Source: Arthrobacter sp. MN05-02 (GTDB taxonomy: Bacteria > Actinomycetota > Actinomycetes > Actinomycetales > Micrococcaceae). From it: a DNA stretch of 64,000 nt. The notes under the pieces were generated by a model. That model worked only from the letters and a program-made list of their open reading frames with translations, made no database searches and was not told the origin of the DNA. Of this stretch, positions 1 through 8,333 are shown one piece after another (the stretch's first letter is position 1; every line of letters begins with the position of its first letter). The stretch lies in assembly GCA_004001285.1 (NCBI GenBank), contig AP018697.1:2542001-2606000 (forward strand), read 5' to 3'. The position numbers were made by a program, and so were the translations under genes.

Positions 1-2
1 TC

Positions 3-1001
3 ACCTCGACCGGACTGGAGCAGGCCACGCGCCTGACGGTCGCGGCACGCCATGCGCAGCGCTTCGTCGACGCCGGGCTCGTGAGGGTCGCGGACCTCGG
101 CTGCGGACTCGGCGCGGACAGCATGGCCCTGGCCACCCTGGATCGGGAGGTCACCGCCGTCGAACTGGACGAGACCACCGCCGCGGCGGCGACGATGAAC
201 CTGCTGCCCTTCCCCAACGCACGCGTCGTCAACGCCGACGCCGCGTCCGTGGACACCGCGGACTACGACGGCGTGTGGCTCGACCCCGCCCGCCGGACCA
301 CGACGACGTCGGGTACGTCCCGACTCTTCGACCCCGAGGCGTTCTCGCCTCCCCTGTCCTTCGTGCAGCGACTGGCGGACGGCGGCACGCCCGTCGGTGT
401 GAAGATGGGCCCCGGTATGCCGCACGAGGCGATCCCGTCGGCGTGCGAGGCGCAATGGATCTCCGTGGACGGGGACGTCACCGAGGTGGGCCTGTGGTTC
501 AACGCGCTCCGCCGCGGCGGGGTGCGGCGGGCGGCGCTGGTCATCGGTCCCCGCGGCGCGGCGGAGCTGGTGTCGGGAGCTGAGTTCGGCGCGGGCCCCA
601 CCGCCGTGGTCGGCGAACCCGGTGGCTACCTCTACGAGCCCGACGGTGCCGTGATCCGCGCCGAACTCGTGGCCGACCTCGCCGCGCAGCTCGGCGGGCA
701 CCTGCTGGACCCGATGATCGCCTACATCTGCGCGCCGTCGTTCACCGACACTCCCTTCGCGCGCGCCTACCGCGTGCTGCAGGTGCGGCCCTTCAACGTG
801 AAGGCACTCAGGGCGTGGGTGCGTTCGGAAGGCATCGGCGTCCTCGACATCAAGAAGCGCGGCACGTCCGTCACGCCCGAGGACGTGCGGAAGCAGCTGC
901 TGACGGGGTCGGGCAAGGGCCGGAAGAAGGCCACGCTCGTGCTGACCCGCATCGGCGACGAACGGGTCGCGATCGTCGTCGAGCCCGTCGGCGCGGCATG
1001 A
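3..1001 (+). CDS. Class I SAM-dependent methyltransferase with THUMP-like C-terminus (5' end outside window)
   Basis: The frame is open from base 3 and the residues before the GTG at 81 read as normal protein, so the true start lies upstream of the window. The SAM-binding glycine motif ADLGCGLGADS follows directly, and WLDPARR stands where the catalytic NPP-type motif of RNA/DNA methyltransferases usually lies. The last ~70 residues (around FNVKALRAWVRSEG and LDIKKRG) resemble the THUMP-like domain that ends a family of actinobacterial methyltransferases of unproven substrate. It is probably a cytosolic nucleic-acid methyltransferase. Family assignment is firm; substrate unknown. Confidence 0.85.
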   Translation, partial: TSTGLEQATRLTVAARHAQRFVDAGLVRVADLGCGLGADSMALATLDREVTAVELDETTAAAATMNLLPFPNARVVNADAASVDTADYDGVWLDPARRTTTTSGTSRLFDPEAFSPPLSFVQRLADGGTPVGVKMGPGMPHEAIPSACEAQWISVDGDVTEVGLWFNALRRGGVRRAALVIGPRGAAELVSGAEFGAGPTAVVGEPGGYLYEPDGAVIRAELVADLAAQLGGHLLDPMIAYICAPSFTDTPFARAYRVLQVRPFNVKALRAWVRSEGIGVLDIKKRGTSVTPEDVRKQLLTGSGKGRKKATLVLTRIGDERVAIVVEPVGAA

Positions 1002-1111
1002 CGGCGGGCCACACATCGGCCCCGTCCGCAACCGGCGGCGCCGTGCACCGTGGGGGCGTCCGCGTTCCTAGACTCGGTGGAAGGACAGACGGATCGAGCG
1101 GGAGGCAGCAG

Positions 1112-1813
1112 ATGGCGGACGGCACAGCCGAGACATCGGGGAAACGGCACGGCGTGCTCTTCGACGTGGACGGAACCCTCGTCGATTCGAACTACCAGCA
1201 CACCCTGGCCTGGTGGCAGGCGTTCCGCCGGTTCGGCCACGACGTGCCCATGGCGGAGATCCACCGGGCCATCGGGATGGGCGGCGACAAACTCGTGGCG
1301 CACCTCCTCGGTGAGGACCGCGACCCCGACCAGGACGCCGAGCTCGACGCGACGCACGGCGCGGTCTTCTCGACCTTCTGGCCCGGCCTCCGCTCCTTCG
1401 AGGGAGCCGCCGACCTCGTGCGCCGCTGCGCCGACGACGGCCTCACGGTGGTCCTCGCATCGTCCGCCTCCCAGCAGGAACTGGGCGTGCTGCGGGGGAT
1501 CATCGATGCCGACGAGGCGATCAGCGCCGCGACGAGCTCCTCCGACGCCGAGAACAGCAAGCCCTCCCCGGACATCCTCCGCGCGGCCCTCGAGGCCGGA
1601 GACCTGGACGCGACGGACGCCGTGTTCGTCGGGGACTCCGTCTGGGACGTTCTCGCCGCCTCCGACCTGGAGATCCCGACGATCGGCCTCGCCTCGGGCG
1701 GGACGAGCGAGGCCGAGCTGCGTGACGCCGGGGCGGTCGAGGTGTACAAGGACATCCGGGCCCTGCTCGACGCGTTCGACGACGGCGCGCTGCACAGGCT
1801 CGCGACCTCCTGA
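1112..1813 (+). CDS. HAD-superfamily hydrolase, phosphatase-like
   Basis: A 233-residue protein. The start at 1112 is chosen because GGGAGGCAG lies just upstream and the HAD motif I begins near residue 17 (FDVDGTLVDS, with Asp18 as predicted nucleophile and Asp20 as acid/base). Motif II is LASSAS, the motif III lysine is in SKPSPDI, and motif IV is FVGDSVWD. The helical cap lies between motifs I and II, as in phosphoglycolate phosphatases and beta-phosphoglucomutases. It probably dephosphorylates a small sugar phosphate in the cytosol; the substrate cannot be read from sequence. It stands alone, separated from the next gene by a convergent terminator. Confidence 0.85.
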   Translation: MADGTAETSGKRHGVLFDVDGTLVDSNYQHTLAWWQAFRRFGHDVPMAEIHRAIGMGGDKLVAHLLGEDRDPDQDAELDATHGAVFSTFWPGLRSFEGAADLVRRCADDGLTVVLASSASQQELGVLRGIIDADEAISAATSSSDAENSKPSPDILRAALEAGDLDATDAVFVGDSVWDVLAASDLEIPTIGLASGGTSEAELRDAGAVEVYKDIRALLDAFDDGALHRLATS

Positions 1814-1818
1814 GGGCC

Positions 1819-1871
1819 GCAGGCGGGCGGACACCGGTGGGGCGGACCGATGTCCGCACCCGCCCGCCTGC
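1819..1871. terminator. Bidirectional terminator between convergent genes
   Basis: A 12-bp perfect stem (GCAGGCGGGCGG pairing with CCGCCCGCCTGC) encloses a second hairpin, GCGGAC/GTCCGC, at about 1842-1857. It lies between the stop of the HAD gene and the stop of the DUF503 gene, so it can serve both strands. There is no clear T-tract, which is common in high-GC actinobacteria. Confidence 0.65.
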
Positions 1872-1876
1872 CGGCG

Positions 1877-2170
1877 CTAGTCCTCGCTGCTCAGGAGCCG
1901 CCGCCGTGCGCTCAGGAGCTCCAGCTCCGGCCTCGCGGCGACGTACCGCTCCACGCGGTCCAGCACATCCACCACGTGCTGCCGATCACCACCGACCATG
2001 CCGACCCCGACGGCGGCCCGGCGGTGCAGGTCCTGGTTCCCGACCTCGGCCACCGACACCTCGAACGTGCGGCGCAGGTCCGACACCAGCGGGCGCACCA
2101 CGGAGCGCTTGCCCTTCAACGAATGCACGTCACCGAGCAGGACGTCGAACTCGATGAACCCGATCCACAT
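1877..2170 (-). CDS. DUF503 family protein (YlxP-like)
   Basis: A 97-residue protein starting MWIGFIEFDVLLGDVHSLK. The early hydrophobic strand, the conserved SLKGKRSVVRPL segment and the AVGVGMVG motif are typical of DUF503 (YlxP family), whose full length is about 95 residues, so the gene is complete. In many bacteria the family sits near ribosome-maturation genes (rbfA, nusA), and a ribosome-related role has been suggested but not settled. Here it is next to a LacI regulator, a context that adds no information. The ATG is preceded by GGAGG in its own orientation. Confidence 0.85.
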   Translation of the reverse strand: MWIGFIEFDVLLGDVHSLKGKRSVVRPLVSDLRRTFEVSVAEVGNQDLHRRAAVGVGMVGGDRQHVVDVLDRVERYVAARPELELLSARRRLLSSED

Positions 2171-2202
2171 GGCGGTCCTCCTTGAGCTGGCCGGTTCCCG
2201 GG

Positions 2203-3216
2203 CTAGGCCGAATCCCGCCAGACGACGGTGGTCTCCAGGACCTGCACCGGACTCGGCAGTCCCCTGATCTGGGCCAGGACGAGTTCGGCGGCGGTACTGC
2301 CGAGCAGGTCCGCGGGCTGCTTGACCGTGGACAGCTGAGGCCGTGTGCGCAGTGCCCAGCTGCTGTCGTCGAAGCCGACGATCCCGACGTCGTCGGGCAC
2401 CTTCCGGCCCGATTCCTGGAGGGCGGTCATGGCGCCCGCGGCGACGGCGTCGGACGCCGCGAAGACGCCGTCGATCACGGGGCAGCGCCGCAGCAGCTCC
2501 TGCATCCCCTCGAGGCCTGCCGCGTAGGTGTAGAGCGGGTACTCGACCACGAGCGAGGCGTCGAAGCGCCCGCCCAGGGCGTTCCGGAAACCGGTGAAGC
2601 GGTCGTGTCCCGAATCCCGGTCCATCGCGCTGGCGATCATGCCGATCCGCTTACGGCCCGTCTCCACGAGCCGCCGGGTGATCGCCTGGGCCGCCGCCGC
2701 GTTGTCGATGGCGACGTACGGGAGGTCGGGGGTGCCGGGCGGATGCCCCACGAAGGCCGCCGGCACACCGATGTCCCGCACCGCCGACGCGATCGGGTCG
2801 GACGCCCGGGCGGAGACGATCACCGCACCGTCCACCAGCCCGCCCCGGAGATAGTCGGCGACCCTGCGGCTGTCCCGGTCCGAGTCGATGATGAGCGAGA
2901 CGAGCTGGTAGTCCGCCTTCGAGAGCACGGCGTTGGCGCCGAGGAGGATGGAGCCGATGTTCGGGTCCTCGAACAGGAGCGAGTGCGGCTCGTGGATGAT
3001 CAGGGCGATCGCCCGGGACTCCTGGGTCACGAGGTTCCTCGCGGCCGAATTGCGCACGTAGCCCACGTGGGCGATGGCTTCCTCGACGGCGACCCGCGCC
3101 TCGTCCGAGACGTAGCGTTCGCCGTTGACGACCCGGGAGACGGTACCCCGGGAGAGCCCCGCGGCGGTCGCGACGTCGTTGATCGTCGCCCGGCGGTTAC
3201 GGGTGCGAGGGGGCAT
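2203..3216 (-). CDS. LacI-family transcriptional regulator
   Basis: A 337-residue DNA-binding regulator. The helix-turn-helix lies at about residues 10-30 (TINDVATAAGLSRGTVSRVV), followed by the hinge helix region near residue 55. The rest is a periplasmic-binding-protein-like sugar sensor ending in the dimerisation core (VGIVGFDDS near residue 285). Length and layout match full LacI/GalR members. No sugar genes lie directly beside it, so the target is not evident; the galactosidase operators at 9366 and 9412, or the 14-bp operators in the rhamnogalacturonan locus, are candidates. Ligand is probably a sugar or sugar phosphate. Confidence 0.93.
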   Translation of the reverse strand: MPPRTRNRRATINDVATAAGLSRGTVSRVVNGERYVSDEARVAVEEAIAHVGYVRNSAARNLVTQESRAIALIIHEPHSLLFEDPNIGSILLGANAVLSKADYQLVSLIIDSDRDSRRVADYLRGGLVDGAVIVSARASDPIASAVRDIGVPAAFVGHPPGTPDLPYVAIDNAAAAQAITRRLVETGRKRIGMIASAMDRDSGHDRFTGFRNALGGRFDASLVVEYPLYTYAAGLEGMQELLRRCPVIDGVFAASDAVAAGAMTALQESGRKVPDDVGIVGFDDSSWALRTRPQLSTVKQPADLLGSTAAELVLAQIRGLPSPVQVLETTVVWRDSA

Positions 3217-3381
3217 ATCTGTACTGTAGCCGAGCCTCTCCGGGCCATCGGCGCCGAAAAGGCGTAGGGTGAAGGCAGTTGTCTAGAAGAAGGCGGCTTC
3301 CCCGGTTCTTCTCTTCGTTCCCCCGGCGCTACTGCCGGGCACGCAACAGCAGAGCACCATCCCCGATAGAGGGAGTGCATC

Positions 3382-3495
3382 ATGAGCAACCACGAAGCCC
3401 TTCTTCCACAGCCGCTCGCAGGCGGTGCAGCAGCCCGTCCTGCGCCCTCTTCCGGACCACGCTCCGGCACGTGCCGCGCTGTCCTGACGACGTAA
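3382..3495 (+). CDS. Possible small ORF or leader peptide, 37 residues
   Basis: A 37-residue frame starts at an ATG with a good ribosome site (GAGGGAG, six bases upstream). The product begins MSNHEALLPQPLAGG and is rich in Ala, Pro, Ser and Gly, with one Cys near the end. I do not recognise it. It sits in a 435-base gap between the LacI promoter region and the next gene, preceded by short inverted repeats. It could be a leader peptide for the downstream unit or a chance frame; low confidence. Confidence 0.25.
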   Translation: MSNHEALLPQPLAGGAAARPAPSSGPRSGTCRAVLTT

Positions 3496-3651
3496 CCCTC
3501 CCCGCGGGCCTTCCAGCGCCCAGACGCGGTGATTGCGCACCCTCGCACTCCCGCACCCGATCGCTCCCGAGCACATCCCGCTCGAGCGGCCTCCTCCGCC
3601 GGCTCATCCTTCACCGGCACTGCTCTCCAGACACTGCAAAGGATCACCACC

Positions 3652-4018
3652 ATGACGCAGCACATCGAAGAATTCCTCCAGGAATGCACCATCGTCACCG
3701 CCGACGGCACCCTCGCAGCCCTCGACGAGGTCGAGGGCCTCTACCTCTACTGGTCCTCCCCTGCGAGCCGTGACCACCTCGGACGAGGCGGGCGACCCGG
3801 ACGAGGCGGACCCGACGGACACCAGCGCCGTCCTCGACGCGCTCCGGTCCCGCGGGGTGGAGCCCGCCCAGCGCGACGGCGTAGATTACCTCGAAGGACT
3901 CGTTCTCACGGGCCCGGTGATGACCGACTTCATCCTGTGCTGCGACTTCGCCGGCGCCTGGGGCCACCCGGATGTCCGGGACCTGACGACGGCGGGAGAC
4001 GTCGCCGCAGCGTCGTGA
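3652..4018 (+). pseudogene. Unknown small protein, frame broken by one extra C
   Basis: The ATG at 3652 (after AAAGGATCACCACC) opens MTQHIEEFLQECTIVTADG, which reads well to LYLYWSS. The continuing protein (SDEAGDPDEADPTD to GDVAAAS) is in the next frame. Dropping one C from the C4 run at about 3757-3760 joins both halves into one 121-residue protein. The second half has a conserved-looking core, FILCCDFAGAWGHPD. I do not recognise the family. The shift matches the homopolymer indels seen in many other genes here, so the gene is probably intact in the organism. If it is not, translation could begin at GTG 3770. Confidence 0.45.
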
Positions 4019-4035
4019 CACCCCGAGGAGGTGCT

Positions 4036-4530
4036 ATGGGCAGGAAGGCCGCAGGTTCCCGTAGCACCCCCGCACTGGCCGCCCTCACCGCGGCCGGCAT
4101 CCCCTTCACCGCCCGGCCCTACCAGCACGACGACGGCATCTCCTCCTACGGGCTGGAGGCCGCCGCCGCGCTGGGAGTCCCGGCCGAGCGGGTGTTCAAG
4201 ACGCTCATGGCGAGCGTCGACGGCACCCTCGTCGCCGCCGTCGTGCCCGTCAGTGGATCCCTGGACCTCAAGGCTCTGGCCGCCGCTCTCGGCAGGCGGA
4301 AGGCCGCGATGGCGGACCCCGCGCTGGCCCAGCGGCGGACGGGCTACGTGCTGGGCGGGATCTCCCCCATCGGGCAGCGGCAGCCCTGCCCCGTGGTGAT
4401 CGACCGATCGGCCCACGACCATCCGACGGTCTTCGTGTCCGGGGGCCAGCGCGGGTTGGACATCGAGCTGGCGCCCGCCGACCTCATGTCCGCCACGAAT
4501 GCGCTGTCGGCACCCATTGCGGGACCGTAG
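4036..4530 (+). CDS. ybaK: YbaK/EbsC family Cys-tRNA(Pro) deacylase
   Basis: A 164-residue cytosolic editing enzyme that hydrolyses mischarged Cys-tRNA(Pro). The fold-defining segments are present: ALTAAGIPFTARPYQHD near the N-terminus, GVPAERVFKTLMASVDG with the conserved catalytic-site lysine (VFKTL), and GYVLGGISPIGQ, the glycine-rich loop typical of YbaK. Length equals that of E. coli YbaK. The ATG at 4036 has GAGGAGG a few bases upstream. It lies 17 bases after the preceding small gene and may be co-transcribed with it. Confidence 0.92.
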   Translation: MGRKAAGSRSTPALAALTAAGIPFTARPYQHDDGISSYGLEAAAALGVPAERVFKTLMASVDGTLVAAVVPVSGSLDLKALAAALGRRKAAMADPALAQRRTGYVLGGISPIGQRQPCPVVIDRSAHDHPTVFVSGGQRGLDIELAPADLMSATNALSAPIAGP

Positions 4531-4535
4531 CGGGC

Positions 4536-4574
4536 ATCGGGGCGGCCCTGAGGGCTCGTCCGCCGACCCCCGAT
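4536..4574. terminator. Terminator between convergent ybaK and phzF-like genes
   Basis: ATCGGGG pairs with CCCCGAT, with a further GG/CC extension inside. The hairpin fills the space between the two convergent stop codons and can end transcription from either side. Confidence 0.5.
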
Positions 4575-4586
4575 AGCCCCGCGCTT

Positions 4587-5438
4587 CTACGCTTCGGTCG
4601 GAAGGGCGCCGATCGGGACGGCTCCGCCCGAGACCGTCACGCCGCCCGTGCGGGGTATGCCGACGGTGATGACGGAGGGACGGCCGACGTCGGCGCCCTG
4701 GTGCACCGTGAGGGTTGCCGGCGGCGTCACCTCGCCCCGTGCCCGCAGGTAGGCGCCCAGGGATGCCGCCGCGGAACCGGTCGCAGGATCCTCTCGGACG
4801 CCACCGGGAGGAAACGGATTGCGGGCCTCGAAGACCGCGGGGCCGAGCCGGTGCACGACGGCGACGGTCGCGTTCCACCCCTGCGTGGCCATGAGCCCCT
4901 TGAGCCCGTCGTAGTCGTAGTCGAGGCTCCTCAGGACGCCGGCGTCGCGCACGGGCACGATCGGATGGATGTTCCCCGCGAAGGACAGCATCACGGGCAG
5001 GTCCGGCGACAGGTCCACCTCGCCCAGGCGCAGGTGCCGCAGCAGGTCCGTGCGGACCGCGGGCGCGATGACCTCGATCCATGGCTCGACGGTCACCAGG
5101 GACGCGACGAACCGGCCGGACACGTGCTCGGTCACGAGGCCGAGCGGGCCGACCGGTGTCGACAGGAGCAGGGTCCCTTCCCCCTCGCGTTCTGCGAGCG
5201 CGACGCCGGTGGCGATCGTCGCGTGGCCGCAGAACGGGATCTCGGCCTCGGGTGCGAAGTAGCGGATCATGGCCGCGCCGTAGGACCGCCCCGAGATGAA
5301 AGCACTTTCCGCATAGCCCAGGACGGCGGCTATACCCTGCATCTCGTCCGGCGTCAGGCCGTCGGCGTCGAGGACCACCCCGGCGGGGTTCCCGCCGTCG
5401 GCGCGGTCGGTGAACGCTGCATAGCGGAGGATCTCCAT
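4587..5438 (-). CDS. PhzF family epimerase/isomerase
   Basis: A 283-residue PhzF-fold protein. The N-terminal GGNPAGVVLDAD and the catalytic-glutamate region YAESAFI are clear, as are the later GHATIATGVAL and EDPATGSAAASLGAYL motifs that build the two symmetric halves. Length is normal for the family. No phenazine genes are nearby, so phenazine synthesis is unlikely; most family members in soil actinobacteria are of unknown isomerase function. It is transcribed in the same direction as the APC permease upstream (30-base gap) and may share its transcript. Confidence 0.88.
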   Translation of the reverse strand: MEILRYAAFTDRADGGNPAGVVLDADGLTPDEMQGIAAVLGYAESAFISGRSYGAAMIRYFAPEAEIPFCGHATIATGVALAEREGEGTLLLSTPVGPLGLVTEHVSGRFVASLVTVEPWIEVIAPAVRTDLLRHLRLGEVDLSPDLPVMLSFAGNIHPIVPVRDAGVLRSLDYDYDGLKGLMATQGWNATVAVVHRLGPAVFEARNPFPPGGVREDPATGSAAASLGAYLRARGEVTPPATLTVHQGADVGRPSVITVGIPRTGGVTVSGGAVPIGALPTEA

Positions 5439-5467
5439 GCCGCGATGCTATCGGTAACCGGCGGGTC

Positions 5468-6922
5468 TCAGCCGTCGACCGCTGTCGGGTCACCTGCTTC
5501 GGTGTTGGTCCTGCGGTTGATCAGCCAGGTCACGAGCCAGAGCACGACGCCGATCGCCATGAGGCTGCCGGCGATCCGGTACTGGACGACGTCGCGCCCC
5601 ACCCATGGGCCGGCGAGGAAGGCACACAGGAGGGCTGCCACGATGGGAAGCGGACCCGGGGACGTGAAGAACACCTTCCGGTTGACGTCCCGCTTGCGGC
5701 GCAGGACCACACAGGCCACGTTCACGATGGTGAACACGCACAGGAGCAGGAACGCCGTGGTGCCCGAGAGGTTCGCGACGATGTTGCTGTCGGGATCGCT
5801 GGTCACGTAGAGGATCAGGCCGAGGGCCAGGACGGTCGAGAAAGCGATACCGGCCCAGGGCGTGCAGCGCACCGGCAGGACCTTGGCGAGCGGACGGGGC
5901 AGGACGTCCTGCCGTGCCATCCCGTAGATCAGGCGGCTCGCCATGAGCATGTTGATCAGGGCCGTGTTCGCGACGGCGAAGACCGCGAGGAAGGGGAAGA
6001 TCCTGTCGATGGGGAAATCGGGCGACCCCTTGTGCACCACTTCGAGCAGGGCCGCGCCCTCGGCCTCCCGGATGCCCTCCAGTTCGGTGGGGCTGAGCAC
6101 CGTGACCACGGAGATCGCGACCAGCATGTAGAAGATGACGGCGATCCCCAGGCCGGTCAGCATGGTGCGGGGGAAGATGCGCTCGGGGTTCTGGGTCTCC
6201 TCGACCATGTTCACGGAGTCCTCGAAGCCCACCATGGCGAAGAACGCGATGGACGTAGCGGCCGTCACCGCGAGGAACATGCCCTTGTCCTGGTAGTCGG
6301 TGAAGACGAAGATCTCGCCGATGTTGCCGTTGCCCTGCGCCATTGCGAGGAACCCGACACCGATCACGATGCACAGGGCGGCCACCTCGATGAGGGTCAG
6401 CACGACGTTGAACTTGACGCTCTCGCCGACCCCGCGCAGGTTGATCACGGCCAGCAGCAGCATGAACCCCAGCGCGACGGCGGTGATCACGCCCTGACCC
6501 GGCATGTCCAGCCAGCCGTTGATCTCGAGTCCGCCGAAGAAGTTCTGCGCGAGCACGTTGGCCGACGTGGCAGCGCTGGTGATGCCCGAACAGACGACGG
6601 CGAACGCCACCAGGAAGGTGACGAAGTGGATGCCGAACGCCTTGTGGGTGTAGAGCGCGGCTCCCGCGGCCTGGGGGTACTGGGTGACGAGTTCGAGGTA
6701 GGAGAAAGCGGTCAGCGTCGCGACGATGAAGGCGAGCAGGAACGGCAGCCAGACCAGGCCGCCGACGGTGCCGGCCATGGTGCCCGTCACGGCGTAGACG
6801 CCTGCTCCGAGGATGTCTCCCACGATGAACAGGAGAAGCAGTTTGGGCCCGAGGACCCGCTTCAGCTCCGGTTCACCGGTGGCGGTGGGTGCGTCGGACA
6901 CGTGCTCGGCAGAAGTACTCAT
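5468..6922 (-). CDS. APC-family amino acid permease
   Basis: A 484-residue inner-membrane transporter with about 12 hydrophobic segments. The first helix carries the APC signature GDILGAGVYAVTGTMAG (broken TM1, substrate and ion site), and FFAMVGFEDSVNMVEETQNP in the middle is the TM6 consensus of the cationic amino acid/YfnA-type branch. It most likely imports an amino acid with H+. The N-terminus (MSTSAEHVSDAP) is cytosolic and hydrophilic. The downstream phzF-like gene follows closely, but no catabolic partner indicates the substrate. Confidence 0.88.
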   Translation of the reverse strand: MSTSAEHVSDAPTATGEPELKRVLGPKLLLLFIVGDILGAGVYAVTGTMAGTVGGLVWLPFLLAFIVATLTAFSYLELVTQYPQAAGAALYTHKAFGIHFVTFLVAFAVVCSGITSAATSANVLAQNFFGGLEINGWLDMPGQGVITAVALGFMLLLAVINLRGVGESVKFNVVLTLIEVAALCIVIGVGFLAMAQGNGNIGEIFVFTDYQDKGMFLAVTAATSIAFFAMVGFEDSVNMVEETQNPERIFPRTMLTGLGIAVIFYMLVAISVVTVLSPTELEGIREAEGAALLEVVHKGSPDFPIDRIFPFLAVFAVANTALINMLMASRLIYGMARQDVLPRPLAKVLPVRCTPWAGIAFSTVLALGLILYVTSDPDSNIVANLSGTTAFLLLCVFTIVNVACVVLRRKRDVNRKVFFTSPGPLPIVAALLCAFLAGPWVGRDVVQYRIAGSLMAIGVVLWLVTWLINRRTNTEAGDPTAVDG

Positions 6923-7156
6923 GGACGGCCTCCCCTGTGGTTTCCCACCTCACTGTGGCCCTGATCAGTGTCCCTAGCAAGAGGTGTGCACGAGAAACCC
7001 GCTCGCCGCGCCGGAGTGGGTGCGGACCGCCGTCGCACCCTGCCGTGGGGACCCCTTGTCGGATCGCCACTCAGCACAGATGATTTCCCGAGCGATTTTC
7101 CGTCTAAGAAGTACCAAGGGCCCAGCAGGGGCCACCACAGGAACAGGAGAACGGCC

Positions 7157-7603
7157 ATGGCCACGAACGTCTTCATCAACCTCCCCGTCAGCGACCTCGC
7201 CCGGTCCAAGGAGTTCTACACGAGCTTCGGCTGGACGCTCGACCCCAACTTCTCCAACGACGACGCCGGTGCCATCATCGTCAGCGACACCATCTACGTC
7301 ATGATCCTCGGGCACCATCACTGGGCGCAGTTCACGGACAAGCCCGTCGCCGACACCCGTACCACCTCCGCCGTCATCAACGCCCTCAGCGTCGAGGATC
7401 CCGCCGAGATCGACATCCTGGTGGACCAGGCCATCGCGGCCGGCGCCACCGAGGGCAAGGCCCAGGATCTCGGGTTCATGCGCTCGCGCTCCTTCGCCGA
7501 CCCGGACGGCCACGCCTGGGAGATCATGTGGATGGACCCCATCGCCCGGACCGGCGACTGGGGAGCCGTGCAGGCCAAGTACGGGGAGCAGCAGCCCGCA
7601 TGA
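7157..7603 (+). CDS. VOC family (glyoxalase-like) protein
   Basis: A 148-residue protein with the vicinal-oxygen-chelate fold. INLPVSDLARSKEFYTSFGW is the typical first beta-alpha-beta unit, and DPDGHAWEIMWMDP near the end carries the usual C-terminal Glu metal ligand. Members include glyoxalases, dioxygenases and antibiotic-binding proteins; this PhnB/YaeR-like subgroup is mostly uncharacterised. AGGAGA lies six bases before the ATG. A strong hairpin follows the stop codon, so it is probably a single-gene unit. Confidence 0.85.
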   Translation: MATNVFINLPVSDLARSKEFYTSFGWTLDPNFSNDDAGAIIVSDTIYVMILGHHHWAQFTDKPVADTRTTSAVINALSVEDPAEIDILVDQAIAAGATEGKAQDLGFMRSRSFADPDGHAWEIMWMDPIARTGDWGAVQAKYGEQQPA

Positions 7604-7629
7604 CGTCGAACCTCCAGCCTGCACGACGA

Positions 7630-7659
7630 CGCGCGGCCCCCGGCGACGGGGGCCGCGCG
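7630..7659 (+). terminator. Strong GC hairpin after the VOC gene
   Basis: A 12-bp perfect stem, CGCGCGGCCCCC with GGGGGCCGCGCG, closes a six-base loop. It lies 27 bases after the VOC stop and just before GTG 7663. It looks like a terminator for the VOC gene, but it would lie inside the next gene if that gene began at ATG 7600. Confidence 0.6.
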
Positions 7660-7662
7660 GCC

Positions 7663-8304
7663 GTGACGAACAGTTACGACCTGTGGACCCTGGCCCATGC
7701 GGAGCGTGCCTCCCTCGCCGCCGACCTCGCCTCCCTCTCCCCCGACCAGTGGCACCTGTCCACCCTCTGCGATGCATGGAGTGTCGAGGAGGTGACCGCC
7801 CACCTCTCGGCGGCCGCCTCCGTGGGGCGGTGGGCGTGGATCAGGAGCATGGTCCTCGCGGGCTTCCGCCCGGCTGTCCACAACCGGCGCAGGCTGGCCG
7901 AGCACCGCGGGTCCACCCCTGCGGAGACGCTCGACCGGTTCCGCGCCGTGGTCGGCCTGTCCGTCGCGCCATCGCAGGACCTACCGGCCTACCTCGGGGA
8001 GGTCGTGGTGCATGCCCAGGACATCCGGCGGCCGCTCGGCATCGCCACGCAGCCCGGCGTCGACGCCCTGCTACCGGTGGCCGCGTTCTTCGTCGCGAGG
8101 AACTTCACCGTCCCGAGTCGCCGCATCGCTTCCGGCCTGCGACTGGAGGCGACCGACGCCCCCTTCGTGTCCGGCGAGGGGCCCGAGGTCCGAGGAAGCC
8201 TGCTCGCCCTCGTGATGTGCCTCGCCGGACGCCCGGTGTACCTCGCCGACCTGTCGGGCCCAGGGGTGCCGATCCTGCGGTCGAGGATCACCGGCGGGGC
8301 CTGA
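7663..8304 (+). CDS. Maleylpyruvate isomerase family (mycothiol-dependent/DinB-like) protein
   Basis: About 213 residues from GTG 7663. YDLWTLAHAERASLAADL and LCDAWSVEEVTAHL are the first two helices of the DinB/mycothiol-dependent maleylpyruvate isomerase N-terminal fold; HAQDIRRPLG carries the conserved His expected to bind metal. In actinobacteria the family uses mycothiol as cofactor or acts as a metal-dependent hydrolase of unknown substrate. An alternative ATG at 7600 overlaps the VOC stop and has GGGGAG upstream, but it adds a low-complexity stretch and puts a 12-bp hairpin inside the gene. Start uncertain; family fairly sure. Confidence 0.75.
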   Translation: MTNSYDLWTLAHAERASLAADLASLSPDQWHLSTLCDAWSVEEVTAHLSAAASVGRWAWIRSMVLAGFRPAVHNRRRLAEHRGSTPAETLDRFRAVVGLSVAPSQDLPAYLGEVVVHAQDIRRPLGIATQPGVDALLPVAAFFVARNFTVPSRRIASGLRLEATDAPFVSGEGPEVRGSLLALVMCLAGRPVYLADLSGPGVPILRSRITGGA

Positions 8305-8333
8305 CCGGGCAGGATCGACCCGGGAGGACGATA

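Noticed and set aside
767-1834. Long open frame on the minus strand
   Set aside because: Antisense shadow of the methyltransferase and HAD genes; product is Arg/Gly/Val-rich with no motif.
3290-3380. Possible riboswitch before the 37-residue ORF
   Set aside because: Short inverted repeats are present but they match no known SAM, cobalamin, TPP or other riboswitch pattern I could recognise.
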